Shown here piece after piece: positions 5,871 to 13,270 of a stretch of DNA of 25,234 nt. Both the position numbers and the translations under genes were made by a program. The stretch is from Peptococcaceae bacterium. Lineage in GTDB: Bacteria > Bacillota > Dehalobacteriia > UBA7702. Each line of letters starts with the position of its first letter. Position 1 is the stretch's first letter. The stretch is taken from positions 1-25,234 of the forward strand of contig DXZC01000003.1 in assembly GCA_019415505.1 (NCBI GenBank), read 5' to 3'. The notes under the pieces are model-generated. The model was not told the origin of the DNA, ran no database searches, and saw nothing but the letters and a program-made list of their open reading frames with translations.

Positions 5871-6902
5871 ATGGCTAAAGCAAAAAAATTGCCTAGCGGT
5901 ATGTGGAGATGTCAAGCATGTATTGAAGGGGTACGCCGTTCCTTTACAGCATTTTCTAAGAGGGAGGCCGAATATCAGGCTATTGAATGGCAAGCCAAAA
6001 AGAAAGATAAACGGGACCCGCAAAATTTAACAGTAAATGAGTTGTTATCTCAATACATAGATAGCAAGGACGGTGTTTTAGCCAAGACAACCATTATCGG
6101 CTATAATAACATGAAAAGAAATAATTTTACTGACATTAAAGATATCAAGGTATCAAAAATAAATGAGTTTATTATCCAAGCGTGGGTTAGCAGCTTATCA
6201 AAATCTTTAAGCCCTAAAACGGTAAGGAATATTTACGGGTTATTCAAAGCCGCTACCAAATTAAATTATAATGTCACTTTACCGCAAAAAAAGAAGGTTA
6301 TTTACAATACCCCTGATGTAGATACCTGCAAAGCGATACTTGCCGCTACTGCCGGAACAATAGCTGAGGTACCGGTGCTTTTAGCGATGTGGTGCTCTTT
6401 GCGAATGTCCGAAATTCGGGGGATTCGCTGGGAAAAGGTTGAAGAGGATAAAATCATTATAGATACTGCCAGAATTCACATGGGCGGCGATAACATAGTC
6501 AAAGGCACCAAGACCGTTGAAAGCCAGCGAATCGTTTATATCCACCCCTACCTGTACAATAAAATAAAAGAGCAAGATAAAATAAATGAGTGGGTCGTTC
6601 CTTATTCTGCAAATTATATTAATAAGGTTTTCCATAAGGTATTATCAGAAAATAATATTAAGCAATGCAGGTTCCACGATTTACGGCACGCTAACGCAAG
6701 TATTATGCTTATGCTCAATTTCCCGAATAAGTACGCCATGGAACGAGGCGGCTGGTCTACAGAGGACGTACTAAAAAATGTATATCAGCAGACCTTTAAA
6801 AAAGAAAGTAAAGAGATGATAAATCGGCTTGATACCTTTATTATTGACATGATTAATTCACACGAAAATGCACACGACACGCCTAAAGACGTGATAAATT
6901 AA
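5871..6902 (+). CDS. int: tyrosine site-specific integrase
   Basis: A 343-residue tyrosine recombinase. Its parts are a short N-terminal arm-binding domain (GMWRCQACIEGVRRSFTAFS), a SAM-like core-binding domain (about 50-130), and a catalytic domain. The first catalytic Arg is in CSLRMSEIRGIRW (about residue 177). HDLRH lies near 269, GGW replaces the usual GH box, and the nucleophile is Tyr305 in NVYQQ. The ATG at 5871 follows an AAAGGGG about 13 bases upstream, which is rather far; upstream in-frame codons lie in the hairpin. The stop is 12 bases from a tRNA-Gly 3'-end copy, as expected for an integrase next to its own attachment site. Confidence 0.92.
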   Translation: MAKAKKLPSGMWRCQACIEGVRRSFTAFSKREAEYQAIEWQAKKKDKRDPQNLTVNELLSQYIDSKDGVLAKTTIIGYNNMKRNNFTDIKDIKVSKINEFIIQAWVSSLSKSLSPKTVRNIYGLFKAATKLNYNVTLPQKKKVIYNTPDVDTCKAILAATAGTIAEVPVLLAMWCSLRMSEIRGIRWEKVEEDKIIIDTARIHMGGDNIVKGTKTVESQRIVYIHPYLYNKIKEQDKINEWVVPYSANYINKVFHKVLSENNIKQCRFHDLRHANASIMLMLNFPNKYAMERGGWSTEDVLKNVYQQTFKKESKEMINRLDTFIIDMINSHENAHDTPKDVIN

Positions 6903-6914
6903 CACCTTATAAAA

Positions 6915-6939
6915 GGTTCGATTCCCTTCACCCGCTCCA
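6915..6939 (+). other. attachment site: 3' end of a tRNA-Gly gene
   Basis: These 25 bases read as a tRNA T-arm (GGTTCGATTCCC) followed by the 3' acceptor strand CACCCGCTCCA, with discriminator T and encoded CCA. This matches tRNA-Gly, whose 5' end starts GCGGGTG. No D-arm or anticodon arm precedes it: the integrase stop is at 6902. It is therefore a duplicated 3' fragment, the usual trace of integration into a tRNA gene. The intact tRNA-Gly should lie at the other end of the element, left of this window. Confidence 0.8.
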
Positions 6940-6946
6940 GAAGCTA

Positions 6947-6991
6947 AACCGCTATTATGCAGGCGATAAGCCAAAATAATAGCGGTTTTTT
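6947..6991 (+). terminator. intrinsic terminator downstream of the att site
   Basis: AACCGCTATTAT at 6947-6958 pairs perfectly with ATAATAGCGGTT at 6976-6987 and runs into a T-tract. It immediately follows the tRNA 3'-end copy, so it is most likely the original terminator of the tRNA-Gly gene, displaced by insertion of the element. Confidence 0.8.
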
Positions 6992-7164
6992 ATTGGGAAA
7001 AACAGCTAAAAACGTATGCAAAAACCAATTTTTGCAACCTCTGTACCTGGGGCCGCGAAACGATTGCACACGAAATTGCACACAAAAGTTTTGCCGTCAC
7101 ACCAAGGGGTGGAAATATAAATCCGTATAGCTTTCTGCTGGGAAACTCAACAATGGGCAGATAG

Positions 7165-7344
7165 CTATTTTTGTTTTGTTAGGTTTATGAGCCGCTTCAT
7201 TTTGTCGTAGAGCAGTTCAGAGCCGCCGCAGGAGGTTTCTACTTCGTAGATCGTGCAGCCGATTTTGTAAGTAACTGTTTCATTTAACGGATTACCCCGT
7301 CTGGGCTGAAATCCGCTGTCCTCGTCCGTTCTTTTCCTCACCAT
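7165..7344 (-). CDS. TnpW-like transposon-encoded protein
   Basis: A 59-residue protein from the ATG at 7344, with AAAGGA close upstream. The frame stays open further but that part is a hairpin-rich non-coding region. The central stretch TVTYKIGCTIYEVETSCGG, then KMKRLINL, matches the pattern of small proteins annotated as TnpW in Tn1549/CTn-type conjugative transposons (TYKIG-TTY, then D-KI-RLI). Their function is unknown; they usually lie near mobilisation genes. Here it is one of several leftovers that mark 7000-13450 as a conjugative element remnant. Confidence 0.65.
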   Translation of the reverse strand: MVRKRTDEDSGFQPRRGNPLNETVTYKIGCTIYEVETSCGGSELLYDKMKRLINLTKQK

Positions 7345-7658
7345 TCCTTTCCCGTCCTTTCGTAGATAGTAGAGGGAGAAAGTTTCGTAGCAAGCATGGG
7401 AAAGGGGTACCCTTTCCGTAAAAATGCCCTGCATTTTGCTTGTACCCTCGCAGGCTTCGCCTGCTGGGGCAGACCCTTGGGAGTTTCCCAAACCCTTAAT
7501 TTCTCCCCTCGCTACCCACACCACAGAAAAACAGAAAAAAGCCAAAGGTTTCGGGCAGAAATTGAAAAAAATTTTTCCTTGCCCTGCGGCGGGGTATTCG
7601 GGTATTTCCCCTCTCACTTCCTACTACAAGGAACAGCGAAGTTTTACCAAATATATCG
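7345..7658. other. gene-free segment with three short hairpins, possible oriT remnant
   Basis: There is no convincing gene here although frames stay open. Three inverted repeats are clustered: GGAAAGGG/CCCTTTCC (7399-7417), GCAGGC/GCCTGC (7450-7464) and TTGGGA/TCCCAA (7477-7491). Such clusters upstream of mobilisation genes occur in Tn1549-like elements, so a transfer-origin remnant is possible. No relaxase gene is in the window to support it. Confidence 0.3.
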
Positions 7659-7695
7659 CAAAAAAACGCTAAAGAAAATTCATTTCTTTAGCGTT
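7659..7695 (-). terminator. intrinsic terminator of the lysR-type gene
   Basis: AACGCTAAAGAAA (7665-7677) and TTTCTTTAGCGTT (7683-7695) form a 13-bp perfect stem. On the minus strand it is followed by a seven-T run, 9 bases beyond the stop of the LysR gene. Confidence 0.85.
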
Positions 7696-7703
7696 CTGTT
7701 GGT

Positions 7704-8579
7704 CTATGTTAATTTGTTTTTCATTTCGTCAATCAGTAATTCAGCAATCGGTGTAAACACTTGATACTTTTTCCATATGACATACATCTTTGTTTCAAGG
7801 GGCGGATTTAGCGGGCGAAAAGTAAGGGGGCTATTTGTACCTGTATCAATCAGATTATCGAAAGATAACATATAGCCTACGCCCTCTTTCACAAAAACAG
7901 AGCCATTATAGGCAAGGTTAATCGTACCCGATAAATCTAACATATCTGCCTTTTCTCCGCACCACCTCGGAATATCAACCTGCATAGCCTGTGCCGAACA
8001 AATTATAGGAAGTCCCATTAAATCGTCTGCTTCTATGCTTTTCTTGCTTGCCAACGGATCATCTTTTTTCATAACAAGACCCCAAGCGTTTGTTTCAGGC
8101 ACTTCGATATAGTTGTATTTTGACAGATTGGGCGGCTCAACAATTACCGCAAAATCTATAAGCCCTCTGTCAAGGCGTTCTACAACCTGTTCCGTATTTC
8201 CGCTTGTCAAATGATAACGAAACAGCGGATAATCCTCTCTAAATTCCTTAATGATGCGTGCCAGATATTTAATTTGATGAGATTCCGCACATCCGATATG
8301 TACCTCTCCACCTGTGACTGTATCAAGGGCATGAAATTCATCGGTGGTTTTATCAACCATATCCAAAATATCTTCGGCTCTCTTACGCAACAACATTCCC
8401 TCGTCAGTAAGTGTTAGACCAACACTTCCACGGCGAAACAGTTTTTTGCCTAATTCTTGTTCCAATTCTTTCATTTGCTTTGATAAAGTCGGCTGCGAAA
8501 CGTGGAGGGTTTCGGCTGCTCTCGACATATTGCCAATTCTTGCAATTTCCAAAAAGTAACGAAGTACACGAATTCCCAT
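7704..8579 (-). CDS. LysR-family transcriptional regulator
   Basis: A 291-residue LTTR of standard length. The N-terminal winged HTH has the classic MSRAAETLHVSQPTLSKQMKELEQELG signature (about residues 18-42) and RAEDILDMVDKT for the linker helix. The C-terminal periplasmic-binding-like effector domain begins at about residue 92 (GEVHIGCAESHQIKYLA). I chose the ATG at 8579 (9 bases from AGGAG) over the TTG at 8585. It is divergent from the alcohol dehydrogenase operon, with a perfect inverted repeat between them, so it very likely senses a substrate or stress signal and activates that operon. The effector is unknown. Confidence 0.92.
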   Translation of the reverse strand: MGIRVLRYFLEIARIGNMSRAAETLHVSQPTLSKQMKELEQELGKKLFRRGSVGLTLTDEGMLLRKRAEDILDMVDKTTDEFHALDTVTGGEVHIGCAESHQIKYLARIIKEFREDYPLFRYHLTSGNTEQVVERLDRGLIDFAVIVEPPNLSKYNYIEVPETNAWGLVMKKDDPLASKKSIEADDLMGLPIICSAQAMQVDIPRWCGEKADMLDLSGTINLAYNGSVFVKEGVGYMLSFDNLIDTGTNSPLTFRPLNPPLETKMYVIWKKYQVFTPIAELLIDEMKNKLT

Positions 8580-8623
8580 AATCAAATTCTCCTATTCAGA
8601 TTACTGCTTACATTATACAAACT

Positions 8624-8650
8624 CATATTATTCCTGTAAAGAATAATATG
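8624..8650. promoter_or_regulatory. LTTR-type operator between lysR and the redox operon
   Basis: CATATTATTC (8624-8633) and GAATAATATG (8641-8650) form a perfect 10-bp inverted repeat with a 7-bp spacer. It has the ATT-N-AAT architecture of LysR recognition sites and sits midway in the divergent intergenic region. Confidence 0.7.
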
Positions 8651-8719
8651 ATATGATTTATAAATATTAGACATATCGCATTTGCCTAAATATAATGAAA
8701 GTACAGGAGGTGCAAATGA

Positions 8720-8965
8720 TTGGCTAAAGCAACGGATACACGAGGTATGATTTATCAAAACTTAAAAGACGCAGGCTGTGATGATGTGCTTACTGAAAAA
8801 TGTATGTCCTTTTTAGAAAGCGGTGACGCAGGGGATATGCTGCCCCTGCTAAAAAAATACAAGTGCAGTTTGCTCGGCAGGGTGCGAAGGGAACAAAAGC
8901 AAATAGATTGTCTTGATTTTCTGATTTATAAACTTCAAAAAGAAACAGGAGGATATTTATTATGA
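8720..8965 (+). CDS. conserved small protein preceding alcohol dehydrogenase
   Basis: An 81-residue protein beginning at the TTG at 8720, which has AGGAGG 9 bases upstream. The ATG at 8716 opens a three-codon frame only, so the TTG is the best start. The sequence is helical (AKATDTRGMIYQNLKDAGCDD, then MLPLLKKYKCSLLGRVRREQKQIDCLDFLIYKLQ) with three cysteines and no membrane segment. Its stop overlaps the dehydrogenase start, so the two are coupled. Similar small proteins accompany redox operons in gut Clostridia, from memory rather than a search. The function is unknown; it may be an accessory or regulatory partner of the dehydrogenase. Confidence 0.75.
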   Translation: MAKATDTRGMIYQNLKDAGCDDVLTEKCMSFLESGDAGDMLPLLKKYKCSLLGRVRREQKQIDCLDFLIYKLQKETGGYLL

Positions 8966-10134
8966 TGAATTTTAATTTTAACAACCCCACAAACCTTTAT
9001 TTCGGCACAGGTGCTTTGAATGAACTTGGCAACCTTGCAATGCCCGGCAAGAAAGCAATGGTACTGATTTCAAACGGCAAGTCCACAAAGGTAAACGGCT
9101 ATCTTGACCGCACCCTTGCACAGCTTGAAAAAGCCGGTATTCAAACGGCGGTTTTCGATAAGATCATGGAAAATCCCATTCGTGAGGTAATTATGGAGGG
9201 TGCCGCTTTTGCAAGAGAAAACGGCTGCGATTTTATTGTTGCTCTCGGCGGCGGTGCGGTACTTGACAGCTCTGTTGCCATTTCTGCAATGACAACCAAT
9301 GACGGCGACCTTTGGGATTATGTTGTCGGCGGCACAGGCAAAGGACAACCGCTTACAAACAAAGGACTTCCCATTGTTACCATTACCACTACGGCGGGAA
9401 CAGGCTCGGAGATGAACTGCTGGGGTGTTATTTCCAACCTCGAAACAAAGGAAAAAATCGGTTTCGGAAATTCGATTCTTACTCCTGTTCTTGCCATCGT
9501 TGACCCTGAACTTATGGTAACAGTGCCGCCGAAATACACCGCTTTTCAGGGCTTTGACGCATTGTTCCATAACACAGAGGTGATGATGTCAAAGGGCGTC
9601 AATATTTTGAGTGAAACGATTGCTCTTTCCGCCATTGAACATATTGCAAAATATCTGCCCCGTGCTGTTCAGGACGGCAAAGACCTTGAAGCAAGGGAGC
9701 ATATTGCCTACGGCAGTACAATAGCAGGCATTACCATGCAGCTTACTTCTACCACTGCACAGCACAGTATGGAACACGCTATGAGTGCATACCACCATAA
9801 TCTCCCTCACGGAGCGGGACTGATTATGATTTCCGTGGAGTTTGCCCGTTATTTTATCGAAAAGCACGCCTGCGACGGTCAGTTTATCAAAATGGCAAAG
9901 GCTATGGGAATGGAAAATGCCGATAAGCCGGAGGACTTCATCACGGCACTTGTCGCTTTACAGGAGGCATGCGGTGTTGCCGATCTAAAAATGAGTGATT
10001 ACGGGATTGAAAAATCTGAATGTATGACTTTAGCGGTGAACGCTAGAGAAACTATGGGCGGTTTGTTCCTTGCCAACCCTTGCGAGCTGAATGATGAAGA
10101 TTGTGCATGCATTTTTGAAAAGTCCTACAGATAA
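8962..10134 (+). CDS. iron-containing alcohol dehydrogenase (butanol dehydrogenase-like)
   Basis: A 390-residue group III (iron-type) alcohol dehydrogenase. Residues 1-190 carry the nucleotide-binding domain, with the GGGAVLDSS motif near residue 95 and the TTAGTGSEMNCW loop near 147. The C-terminal helical domain holds the metal ligands: an Asp and His in FDALFHNTE, then HAMSAYHHNLPHG. It resembles NAD(P)H-dependent butanol or long-chain aldehyde reductases (YqhD/BdhA type), which reduce aldehydes to alcohols in the cytoplasm. It has a strong AGGAGG and follows the small gene with a 4-base overlap. With the downstream reductase fusion it suggests aldehyde detoxification or fermentation. Confidence 0.92.
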   Translation: MMNFNFNNPTNLYFGTGALNELGNLAMPGKKAMVLISNGKSTKVNGYLDRTLAQLEKAGIQTAVFDKIMENPIREVIMEGAAFARENGCDFIVALGGGAVLDSSVAISAMTTNDGDLWDYVVGGTGKGQPLTNKGLPIVTITTTAGTGSEMNCWGVISNLETKEKIGFGNSILTPVLAIVDPELMVTVPPKYTAFQGFDALFHNTEVMMSKGVNILSETIALSAIEHIAKYLPRAVQDGKDLEAREHIAYGSTIAGITMQLTSTTAQHSMEHAMSAYHHNLPHGAGLIMISVEFARYFIEKHACDGQFIKMAKAMGMENADKPEDFITALVALQEACGVADLKMSDYGIEKSECMTLAVNARETMGGLFLANPCELNDEDCACIFEKSYR

Positions 10135-10150
10135 GCGAGGAACTGATTTT

Positions 10151-10720
10151 ATGAATATGCAAGAGGCGTTAGAGCGTTTAAGAAATGGACAAACGGCGGC
10201 AGGCGGCTCAGAACTGCATAGCTTTATGCACCAGCTTGCAGAAGAAGCTATGCAGATAACGGCAGAATTGAACGGTGGTTATCACGAGGCGGCGGAAATA
10301 CGCCGCCTGTTCTCAAAGCTGATCGGCAAGCCTGTTCCCGATACTTTCAGGGTGTTCCCACCATTTTATTCGGAATGCGGAAAGAACATTTTTATCGGAG
10401 AAAATGTCTTTATCAACTGCTGCTGCCATTTTCAAGACCACGGCGGCATTTATATCGGCGACGGCTCTCTGATTGGGTCAAATGTTGTTATGGCAACGAT
10501 TAATCACGGTCAAAATCCAATGAATCGAGCAGACAACCATCCTGCCCCTATCCACATAGGCAAAAAGGTATGGATCGGCTCCCACGTCACCATTTTACCG
10601 GGCGTTACCATTGGGGATCATGCGATAGTTGCCGCAGGTTCAGTGGTCACAAAAGATGTGACAGCAAACACGGTGGTGGGAGGCGTCCCGGCAAAGGTAA
10701 TAAAGAAAGTAACAGAATAA
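10151..10720 (+). CDS. hexapeptide-repeat sugar O-acetyltransferase (maltose/galactoside type)
   Basis: A 189-residue member of the left-handed beta-helix acyltransferases. The N-terminal helical region (to about residue 60) is followed by hexapeptide turns (IFIGENVFINC, IYIGDGSLIGSNV, IHIGKKVWIGSHVTILPGVTIGDHAIVAAGSVV) and the catalytic His in TINHGQNP. The ending VVGGVPAKVIKKV is typical of the Maa/LacA group, which moves acetyl from acetyl-CoA to a sugar hydroxyl. The ATG at 10151 has GCGAGGAAC upstream. It lies 16 bases after the dehydrogenase and its stop overlaps the next possible start, so it is in the same operon. Its substrate cannot be told from the sequence. Confidence 0.88.
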   Translation: MNMQEALERLRNGQTAAGGSELHSFMHQLAEEAMQITAELNGGYHEAAEIRRLFSKLIGKPVPDTFRVFPPFYSECGKNIFIGENVFINCCCHFQDHGGIYIGDGSLIGSNVVMATINHGQNPMNRADNHPAPIHIGKKVWIGSHVTILPGVTIGDHAIVAAGSVVTKDVTANTVVGGVPAKVIKKVTE

Positions 10721-10734
10721 TGGAGATGTCTCAT

Positions 10735-12231
10735 ATGAAATCGAACACTGATAGAACAAGAGGAAGAATCATGAAGGGTTTTGGAACGATATTTCTTTTG
10801 CTTACTCTTTTGTTCAATACCGCGTGTAATGACGGCACAACAGAAACACAATCCAATGTACCGCCGAGTAGTGAAAATACCCAAATTGTAAGCGAGGAAA
10901 GCACGATGGCAAATGAGGAAAACGACATTTTGGTTGTATATTTTTCAGCTACGGGTACAACCAAAACATTGGCGGAGTATGCCGCAGATATTTTGGAAGC
11001 AGATATATATGAAATTGTACCTGCTGTTCCTTATACAGAAGCAGATTTAGCCTATTACACAGGTGGCCGAGCCGACAAGGAACAGGACGACCCAACAGTC
11101 AGACCTGCTATTTCCGGTAGTGTTGAAAATATGGAACAATATGACACTGTGCTATTGGGTTATCCCATTTGGCACGGTCAGGCGCCGAGAATTATTAGCA
11201 CTTTTTTAGAGAGTTATGATTTTTCGGGGAAAACCCTTGTACCTTTCTGCACTTCACATAGCAGCGGAATTGGCTCAAGCGACGCAAATCTACATTCACT
11301 TGCAGCAAACGCTGAATGGCTTGACGGAAAACGCTTTTCTGCTGACACTTCAAAAGAAGATGTGCAAGCATGGCTGGATTCGTTAGGCTTGATTCCCGAC
11401 ACCACCGCAGAAGTCGGCGCATTTAATTTTGAAACCCATACCGTACTGCTAAACAGCGGTTATGAAATGCCGATTATGGGATTGGGTACTTACAGCCTTT
11501 CCGATGAAGAATGTTATAACTCCGTTACTGCTTTGTTAGAAGCGGGCGGGCGATTGATTGACACAGCATATATGTATCATAATGAAGCCGCCGTTGGCAG
11601 AGCTGTACGGGATTCTAAAGTGCCGAGAGAAGATATTTTTGTCATAACGAAACTTTATCCAAACCAATTCGGAAATGCAGAAGCCGCTATTGAAGAAGCC
11701 CTTGAAAAAATGGATATTGGGTATATTGATATGATGTTGCTGCACCACCCCGGAAGCAATGATGTAGAAGCCTATCATGCAATGGAAAAAGCAGTAAGCG
11801 CGGGGAAAATCCGTTCTATTGGTCTATCAAATTGGTATGTGGAGGAATTGGAGGAGTTTTTACCACAGGTAAATATCACGCCCGCGTTGGTACAAAATGA
11901 AATCCACCCATACTATCAAGAAAACGAAGTTATCCCGTATATTCAAAATCTCGGTATTGTAGTGCAAGGTTGGTATCCTTTTGGCGGTAGAGGATATACG
12001 GCTGAACTGCTTGGCAATGAGGTAATTTCAGAAATTGCCGAAGCACATAGCGTAACTTCGGCACAAGTGATTTTGCGTTGGAATCTGCAAAAAGGAGTAG
12101 TAGTAATCCCCGGATCCAGTAACCCCGACCATATTAGAGAAAACCTTGATTTGTTTGGCTTTGGGTTGACAGACGAGGAAATGAAACAAATTAACGCACT
12201 TGACCGAAACGAAAAGCACGATTGGTATTGA
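10735..12231 (+). CDS. lipoprotein fusion: flavodoxin plus aldo/keto reductase
   Basis: A 498-residue protein (start at the ATG at 10735; 10720, 10726 and 10771 are alternatives). It has three parts. The first is a signal peptide with lipobox, hydrophobic FLLLTLLFNTAC, and a Ser/Thr/Glu linker. The second is a flavodoxin domain (about 62-215) with the FMN phosphate loop FSATGTTKT and the GYPIWHGQAPR loop. The third is an aldo/keto reductase (about 229-498) with Asp and Tyr of the tetrad in RLIDTAYMYHNE, Lys in ITKLYP and His in LLHHPG. Both enzyme types are normally cytoplasmic and separate. The fusion and export signal suggest an extracellular, membrane-held reductase in which the flavodoxin may pass electrons. 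It ends the lysR-controlled operon. Confidence 0.85.
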   Translation: MKSNTDRTRGRIMKGFGTIFLLLTLLFNTACNDGTTETQSNVPPSSENTQIVSEESTMANEENDILVVYFSATGTTKTLAEYAADILEADIYEIVPAVPYTEADLAYYTGGRADKEQDDPTVRPAISGSVENMEQYDTVLLGYPIWHGQAPRIISTFLESYDFSGKTLVPFCTSHSSGIGSSDANLHSLAANAEWLDGKRFSADTSKEDVQAWLDSLGLIPDTTAEVGAFNFETHTVLLNSGYEMPIMGLGTYSLSDEECYNSVTALLEAGGRLIDTAYMYHNEAAVGRAVRDSKVPREDIFVITKLYPNQFGNAEAAIEEALEKMDIGYIDMMLLHHPGSNDVEAYHAMEKAVSAGKIRSIGLSNWYVEELEEFLPQVNITPALVQNEIHPYYQENEVIPYIQNLGIVVQGWYPFGGRGYTAELLGNEVISEIAEAHSVTSAQVILRWNLQKGVVVIPGSSNPDHIRENLDLFGFGLTDEEMKQINALDRNEKHDWY

Positions 12232-12237
12232 GTGATT

Positions 12238-12303
12238 ATGTTAATTGATGATAAGCAGATAACTTCAACAGAATGGGTTATTTGTCCTGTTTGCTTTATA
12301 TAA
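12238..12303 (+). pseudogene. truncated cysteine-rich KTR-like gene
   Basis: A 21-codon frame from the ATG at 12238 contains TEWVICPVC, the N-terminal signature of the cysteine-rich KTR proteins of Tn916/Tn1549-type elements (usual form -W-LCPVCGNKTR). It stops two residues after the second cysteine, before the KTR motif and the second CPKC pair. It is probably a 3'-deleted remnant left between the cargo operon and the sigma factor gene. Confidence 0.5.
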
Positions 12304-12315
12304 CTCATATTGTCT

Positions 12316-12353
12316 AAACGCCTATGCAGCTTTTTGTTGCGTAGGCGTTTTTT
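12316..12353 (+). terminator. intrinsic terminator of the redox operon
   Basis: AAACGCCTATGC (12316-12327) pairs with GCGTAGGCGTTT (12339-12350), with one G-T pair, and continues in Ts. It stops rightward transcription from the cargo genes before the sigma factor gene. Confidence 0.85.
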
Positions 12354-12391
12354 GCAATAGCCCTCTACTGGGAAGAAAGGGGGTGAATGAG

Positions 12392-12823
12392 ATGAAATAT
12401 ACCAAGCAATTCAAAGAGCATATCGAGTACACATTTGCTGCCTTTTGCAAAATTGTATTGCGCTATGAAGCAATCAATGCGTGGCGGGATATGAACCGAA
12501 TAGTAGAGCGGGAAATCTCCCTCGATTATCTTGTGTCAGAACGTTACTATGAACCGCATACCATAGACAAATATTTTGTAGAACCAACGCCGTTTTCTGT
12601 CAATGGCGAAATCGTCTATATCGAGGATAAGCTGTTGGCACAGGCAATTATGTCATTGTCAGAACATAAACGGGAAATCGTGCTGTTGTACTTTTTCTGC
12701 GGATACACAGACAGAAAAGCGGGGCAAAGATATGGGGTATGCAGAAGCACAGCAAATTATCAGAAATCAGCGGCATTGAAGCAGTTAAGAGAAGAATTAG
12801 AGAGGTTAGGATATGGGGAATAA
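12392..12823 (+). CDS. sigma-70-like factor of a Tn916/Tn1549-type element (Orf7-like)
   Basis: A 143-residue protein. The ATG at 12392 has AAAGGGGG 8 bases upstream; the GTG at 12383 overlaps that site. The C-terminal third (LSEHKREIVLLYFFCGYTDRKAGQRYGVCRSTANYQKS) is a sigma region 4-type helix-turn-helix. The N-terminal half (YTKQFKEHIEYTFAAFCKIVLRYEAINAWRD) matches the small sigma proteins found with an Orf8-like HTH protein near the integrase end of Tn916/Tn1549 elements. In Tn916, Orf7 and Orf8 drive conjugation genes. Here the integrase, excisionase and transfer genes are missing. It overlaps the next gene by 11 bases, as in the intact elements. Confidence 0.85.
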   Translation: MKYTKQFKEHIEYTFAAFCKIVLRYEAINAWRDMNRIVEREISLDYLVSERYYEPHTIDKYFVEPTPFSVNGEIVYIEDKLLAQAIMSLSEHKREIVLLYFFCGYTDRKAGQRYGVCRSTANYQKSAALKQLREELERLGYGE

Positions 12824-13016
12824 AAACTTGATACCCTTTGAGGTAATCGAAAAATCTATCACAGGAGAAACCGACGCAATCAACACAGTATTACACCACT
12901 ACACAGGCTATATCAAGCACCTATCTTTTTATCGTGGACATATCAACAGCGACATAGAGGACAGGCTAAAAGCAAAGCTGATGAAAGCTATTTTGCAATT
13001 CCGCTTCGACCGATAG
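12813..13016 (+). CDS. Orf8-like helix-turn-helix protein of a conjugative element
   Basis: A 67-residue protein with the conserved start NKNLIPFEVIEKSITGETDAINTVLHHYTGYI, the pattern of the HTH domain proteins that follow the sigma factor in Tn916/Tn1549-type elements. The central piece, usually a longer LST-QLYDEYGN segment, is shortened to SFYRGHINSDIEDR before the closing LKAKLMKAILQFRF. The ATG follows AGAGAGG within the upstream gene, with an 11-base overlap. It probably partners the sigma factor in transcription of transfer genes, which are not present here. Confidence 0.8.
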   Translation: MGNKNLIPFEVIEKSITGETDAINTVLHHYTGYIKHLSFYRGHINSDIEDRLKAKLMKAILQFRFDR

Positions 13017-13021
13017 CGAAT

Positions 13022-13097
13022 AGCAAAGCCAAGAAAAGCTGTCAAGGATAAACTTCTCGCTTCGCGTCCTTGACAGATTTTCTTGGCTTTGCTTTTT
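13022..13097 (+). terminator. very long hairpin terminator after the sigma/HTH pair
   Basis: AGCAAAGCCAAGAAAA onwards (13022-13048) pairs with the mirror segment 13067-13093, ending TCTTGGCTTTGCT. The stem is 27 bp with a single mismatch, the loop 18 bases, and a five-T run follows. This is much longer than a normal terminator stem. It may also block readthrough from both sides or act in transfer control. Confidence 0.75.
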
Positions 13098-13108
13098 GGC
13101 AGTCAAGC

Positions 13109-13137
13109 GGGCGCAAACGGATAAACCGCTTGCGCCC
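13109..13137. repeat. second inverted repeat downstream of the sigma/HTH pair
   Basis: GGGCGCAAACGG (13109-13120) and CCGCTTGCGCCC (13126-13137) form a 12-bp stem with one mismatch and a 5-base loop. There is no T-run, so it is probably a structure or binding site rather than a terminator. Confidence 0.5.
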
Positions 13138-13158
13138 ACTAAATATTATGGGTACAGC

Positions 13159-13270
13159 GTTACGCAGTAGGAGGTAAAAAGGGCTTGATTTATGCGGCTT
13201 TGCAGACGCAGTTTTGACAAGGCAAGGTGTTTATACCTTTACCCACAAAAATGTCGTTCTACTGCGTAAC
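13159..13270 (+). other. leader-like region: perfect 12-bp inverted repeat around short open frames
   Basis: GTTACGCAGTAG (13159-13170) and its exact complement CTACTGCGTAAC (13259-13270) bracket a segment with AGGAGG at 13169-13174. Two tiny frames follow it: a TTG start at 13185 of 10 codons, and a 25-codon Arg/Cys-rich frame from the ATG at 13192 that ends exactly within the right repeat arm. The layout looks like a translated attenuator or leader peptide, but no intact downstream target gene is visible. Confidence 0.35.

Noticed and set aside
7060..7100. Repeated GCACACGAAATTGCACAC words resembling the 3' end of the integrase gene
   Set aside because: The similarity to 6861-6883 is short and could be chance; not enough to call a second integrase remnant.
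7396..7764. Plus-strand frame of 122 codons through the hairpin-rich segment
   Set aside because: It crosses three hairpins and the lysR terminator and runs into the end of the lysR gene; no ribosome-binding site and no family.
9070..9570. 166-codon frame antisense to the alcohol dehydrogenase gene
   Set aside because: It lies wholly inside a clear gene on the other strand, has no ribosome-binding site and no recognised domain.
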